Source of the DNA: Synergistales bacterium | GTDB lineage: Bacteria; Synergistota; Synergistia; Synergistales; 79-D21 | Assembly (NCBI GenBank): GCA_015657435.1 | Contig: JADLKH010000003.1 | Location: 266,563-276,114, forward strand | Length of the DNA: 9,552 nt | Direction of reading: 5' to 3' | In this document: piece by piece, positions 7,267-9,552 of the stretch | Layout of the letters: every line of letters starts with the position of its first letter | Numbering within the stretch: position 1 is the stretch's first letter | Program-made: the position numbers and the translations under genes | Notes under the pieces: model-generated | What the model was told of the DNA's origin: nothing | The model's input: the letters and a program-made list of their open reading frames with translations, nothing else | Database searches by the model: none

Positions 7267-8481
7267 TCAATCCTTGTGGTGGACGTCCTTCCCGAAGAGG
7301 GCGAAAAGGAATGTCCCCGCCACGCCGAAACCGAAGGCGGTCAAAAAGTTCACGGACGGGGCGATGTTCCAGAGGGTCGCGCTGGACAGGGCGGCCCCTG
7401 AGACGATCACGTCGCGGATGAGGTAGTACGTTCCGAACGTGGAGGCTTTCGCTCCCTCCGGGGCGAGGTCCATGATGAGGGCCTTGCGGGTGGGTTCTCC
7501 GAACTCCTTCAGGCCCCGAAGCGCGAAGGCGAGGACAAAGGAGGAAAACGAGCGGCAGAAGAGCAGTGCCAGGGGAAAGGCCGTGAAGAAGCCGAAGGTC
7601 ATGAGGACGAACGGTTTTTTACCGTACCGATCCGCCATGGCGGCGACGGGAATGTAGACGAGCATCGCCGTGACCATCTCGACGGCGGTCAGCGTTCCGA
7701 ACTGAGCCGCGGTCAATCCCTTTTCCCGGACGACCCAGACGACGACGAACGCGTAGGGGATCTGTTCGGCAAAGCGGATCAGGATATCCGAGGCCAGAAG
7801 CGACCGAAGGGCCGGTGAAAAGGCCTTCCAGGACTCCGAAAGCCGAAGCGGTTCGGTTTTTCGTTCCCTGAAATCGGCGATGAACCTCCACTGGATCCAG
7901 AGGGAGAGTCCTCCCATCGCGAGCGCCGCCGTAAAGGCGATCCGCACCCCCTGGACCGTGCCGTACCGACCGATGAGGATCCCGCCCAGAATCGGGCCGA
8001 GGGCCATGGGGATTCGCCTCACAAGGGAGTGGAGGGTCACGCCCATGACGCGCCTGTCCTTCGGGACGGCGTTGCTGACGAGGCTCATGATCCCGGGCAG
8101 CGATACCGCCGTCCAGCTGATGAAGAGCACCGCGCCGGCCAGAACGGCCCACCAGGCCGGCACCAGGATGACCACGACGTAGCCGGCCATGGCGAGGACG
8201 GTGAAGGCCATGAGGGCCCTTCTGGCTCCCCAGCGGTCGCTGAAATGTCCGCCGGGGAAGGAATAGAGGGCACCCAGGAGGTTGTCCATGGCGTTCAGGA
8301 AGCCGACGGACTGGGTTCCGGCGCCCAGGGCCAGAAGGTAGAGGGGCAGGAAGCGTTCGGCCATCTTTTCGCCGAGGCCCACCAGGACGACCATGGCCAG
8401 CATCGCCCCCATCGTGCGGTTGAGGCCCGTGAAGGCCATGATCTGTTTCAATCCGTCCCTCGATTTAGAATTTTCGTTCAT
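7267..8481 (-). CDS. Major facilitator superfamily transporter, probable exporter
   Basis: This is a 404-residue integral membrane protein with about twelve hydrophobic segments, typical of a major facilitator (MFS) secondary transporter. The loop after the second helix carries motif A as GGHFSDRWGARR (residues 77-88). A degenerate copy, MADRYGKK (282-289), sits at the equivalent place in the second half, confirming the two-domain repeat. The fifth helix carries ALGPILGG (160-167), close to motif C (GPxxGG) of drug/H+ antiporters, which favours efflux. Charged residues inside membrane segments (Glu38, Glu42, Asp66, Glu239) may bind substrate or protons. The substrate is not recognisable. I chose ATG at 8481 because an AGAGGG sits eight bases before it. 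The GTG three codons earlier (8490) would have that sequence immediately abutting it. The gene is divergent from the M19 dipeptidase and upstream of D on the same strand. Confidence 0.9.
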   Translation of the reverse strand: MNENSKSRDGLKQIMAFTGLNRTMGAMLAMVVLVGLGEKMAERFLPLYLLALGAGTQSVGFLNAMDNLLGALYSFPGGHFSDRWGARRALMAFTVLAMAGYVVVILVPAWWAVLAGAVLFISWTAVSLPGIMSLVSNAVPKDRRVMGVTLHSLVRRIPMALGPILGGILIGRYGTVQGVRIAFTAALAMGGLSLWIQWRFIADFRERKTEPLRLSESWKAFSPALRSLLASDILIRFAEQIPYAFVVVWVVREKGLTAAQFGTLTAVEMVTAMLVYIPVAAMADRYGKKPFVLMTFGFFTAFPLALLFCRSFSSFVLAFALRGLKEFGEPTRKALIMDLAPEGAKASTFGTYYLIRDVIVSGAALSSATLWNIAPSVNFLTAFGFGVAGTFLFALFGKDVHHKD

Positions 8482-8509
8482 CGCGCACACCCTCTTTTCC
8501 GCTGAATCG

Positions 8510-8537
8510 TTGACAACCGCAGGCGGAGTGCTAGACT
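8510..8537 (+). promoter_or_regulatory. Sigma-70-type promoter for the M19 dipeptidase gene
   Basis: The plus strand has a perfect -35 box TTGACA at 8510-8515. After a 16-base spacer comes TAGACT at 8532-8537 (4 of 6), immediately preceded by TGC, an extended -10 feature. Initiation is expected near 8543-8545, about 50 bases before the TTG start. No equally good promoter is visible on the minus strand for the transporter. The small inverted repeat CTCA-ATGA-TGAG at 8546-8557 falls at the expected start of transcription and could be an operator, but it is too short to claim. Confidence 0.7.
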
Positions 8538-8576
8538 AAGGGCTACTCAATGATGAGCGGAATATCGCTTGATCCG

Positions 8577-8584
8577 AAAGGAGA
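8577..8584 (+). promoter_or_regulatory. Ribosome binding site deciding the TTG start of the dipeptidase
   Basis: AAAGGAGA ends nine bases before a TTG at 8594-8596. An in-frame TGA at 8570-8572 rules out any earlier start. The first in-frame ATG (8669) would cut off the H-x-D metal motif. The TTG is therefore the only start that gives a complete enzyme. Confidence 0.75.
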
Positions 8585-8593
8585 TCGTTTCCC

Positions 8594-9552
8594 TTGACCG
8601 AATTCCTCCAGGCAGCGGAAAGGCTCGTTCGCGAATCAGCCGTCCTCGACACCCACTTCGACCTCGGCATGGACCTCTGCGACCGTTTCGACAGGGGCGA
8701 AAGCCGTCTCTGGCCCGAATACGAAGGCCCCTTCAAGGCCGGTGGAGTGAAGGGGATTGTTTCCTCGCTCTTCCTCCACAGCTATTTTCTCCCCGAGATG
8801 GCATTAAGAAAAGCCATGGACCAGATCGCCTGCCTCCTGGCCGAACAGGAGGCTTTCGGCGACCGCATGACCCTTTGCCGGACCGCTTCCGAGCTGGAGG
8901 GGGCCTTCGCATCGGGCAAAGTGGGAATCCTCCTTTCCTTCGAGGGAGTGGAGCCGCTTGGGGACGACCTGTCTCTGCTGCGGGTCTTTCACGCCCTCGG
9001 GGTCCGCGGGGTGGGGCTGGCCTGGAGCCGCCGCAATTACGCGGCCGACGGCTGCCATTTCGCCCCGAAGCGCGAGGGGAGAAAAGGCGGGCTGACTCCC
9101 TTCGGGGTCCAGGTCGTGGAAGAGGCCGAACGCCTCGGGATGTGGATCGACGTCAGCCATCTCAACGACGAGGGGTTCTGGGACGTCTCCGCCCTCGCGA
9201 AGGGGCCGCTAATCGCCTCGCATTCGAACTGCCGGGCTCTCGTTCCCGGCATGATGCGGAACCTCACCGACGAACAGATCGGGGCCATCGCGAAGTCGGA
9301 CGGCGTGATCGGCATGAACGCGTGCAGCGCCTTCGTGAAGCCCGATCACGACAAGCGCCGCCTCGGCCCGGAGGACCTGGCGGATCACGTGGACCACATC
9401 TCGAAGCTCGTGGGGAGTCGCCACGTCTGCCTGGGGTTCGATTTCTGCGACGGGTTCAGGGATTTCCTGACCATGGGTTCCAGCGTTCCCACCTACGACG
9501 TGATGGCGGGGCATTCCGCGATTCCCGGCTTCACGGCGGTCCTGCTCGAGCG
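8594..9552 (+). CDS. Zinc dipeptidase, family M19 (membrane-dipeptidase type), 3' end off the window
   Basis: Family M19 enzymes are binuclear zinc hydrolases with an amidohydrolase-like barrel that cleave dipeptides, including D-amino-acid-containing ones in some bacterial members. I translated 319 complete codons from TTG at 8594 with no stop before the right edge. Relatives are about 310-400 residues, so a C-terminal portion is missing. All five metal ligands can be seen: His21 and Asp23 (LDTHFDL), Glu117 (SFEGVEPL), His189 (DVSHLND) and His210 (ASHSNCRAL). The substrate-binding arginine is probably Arg214 in the same segment. The later acidic motif is GFDFCDG with Asp283, one residue longer than the usual GSDFDG. 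No signal peptide is seen, so it is probably cytoplasmic despite the family name. It has its own promoter and is divergent from the MFS transporter. The family is secure; the substrate is unknown. Confidence 0.93.
   Translation, partial: MTEFLQAAERLVRESAVLDTHFDLGMDLCDRFDRGESRLWPEYEGPFKAGGVKGIVSSLFLHSYFLPEMALRKAMDQIACLLAEQEAFGDRMTLCRTASELEGAFASGKVGILLSFEGVEPLGDDLSLLRVFHALGVRGVGLAWSRRNYAADGCHFAPKREGRKGGLTPFGVQVVEEAERLGMWIDVSHLNDEGFWDVSALAKGPLIASHSNCRALVPGMMRNLTDEQIGAIAKSDGVIGMNACSAFVKPDHDKRRLGPEDLADHVDHISKLVGSRHVCLGFDFCDGFRDFLTMGSSVPTYDVMAGHSAIPGFTAVLLE

Noticed and set aside
8479..8490. GTG at 8490 as the start of the MFS transporter
   Set aside because: Its upstream AGAGG abuts the codon directly, which is too close for a ribosome site. 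The ATG at 8481 has correct spacing.
8804..9514. Minus-strand open frames opposite the dipeptidase
   Set aside because: They are opposite a gene with all M19 metal ligands and show no recognisable domain or ribosome site of their own.

Overview
The window is GC-rich bacterial DNA. It is almost entirely filled by a minus-strand operon for a rotary V/A-type (vacuolar/archaeal-type) ATPase, the kind found in many anaerobic or thermophilic bacteria and in archaea. Arginine is often encoded by AGG, non-ATG starts are common (two GTG and two TTG among ten genes) and the genes are tightly packed. The protein sequences resemble bacterial V/A-ATPases such as those of Synergistota or deep-branching Firmicutes. 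That placement is an impression from remembered sequences, not a demonstrated one.

Layout, read in the direction of transcription from right to left. A major facilitator transporter lies at 8481-7267. After a 131-base gap comes the ATPase cluster: D (7135-6509), the peripheral-stalk coiled-coil subunit H/G (6505-6158), C (6161-5067), the membrane stator I (5079-3091), the rotor-ring proteolipid K (3094-2678), F (2671-2360), E (2363-1749) and catalytic A (from 1723, running off the left edge with only its last residues missing). The junctions are H/C 4-base overlap (GTGA), C/I 13-base overlap, I/K 4-base overlap (ATGA), K-6 bases-F, F/E 4-base overlap (ATGA) and E-25 bases-A, so one polycistronic message is very likely. 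Subunit B is not in the window and is expected just beyond the left edge.

On the plus strand, a gene divergent from the transporter begins at 8594 and runs off the right edge. It encodes a family M19 (renal/membrane-dipeptidase type) zinc dipeptidase with all five metal ligands visible. A good sigma-70-type promoter lies before it in the 112-base divergent region.

How the genes work together: A (with the unseen B) forms the ATP-hydrolysing or ATP-synthesising head. D and F form the central shaft, C couples the shaft to the K ring, and I with K carries the ions. E and H form the peripheral stalks. The K sequence lacks the glutamine that binds Na+ in the Enterococcus hirae ring, which favours protons as the coupling ion. 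The transporter and dipeptidase may be a separate peptide or amino-acid function.

I do not see a previously undescribed system here. The points most worth a second look are the unusual gene order with D leading the operon, the leader region before D (promoter-like hexamers, an 11-base-spaced direct repeat and a small ORF overlapping the D start), the altered P-loop in A and the ion-site residues in K. There is no stretch over 300 bases without a gene, and I see no tRNA, rRNA, CRISPR array or insertion sequence.
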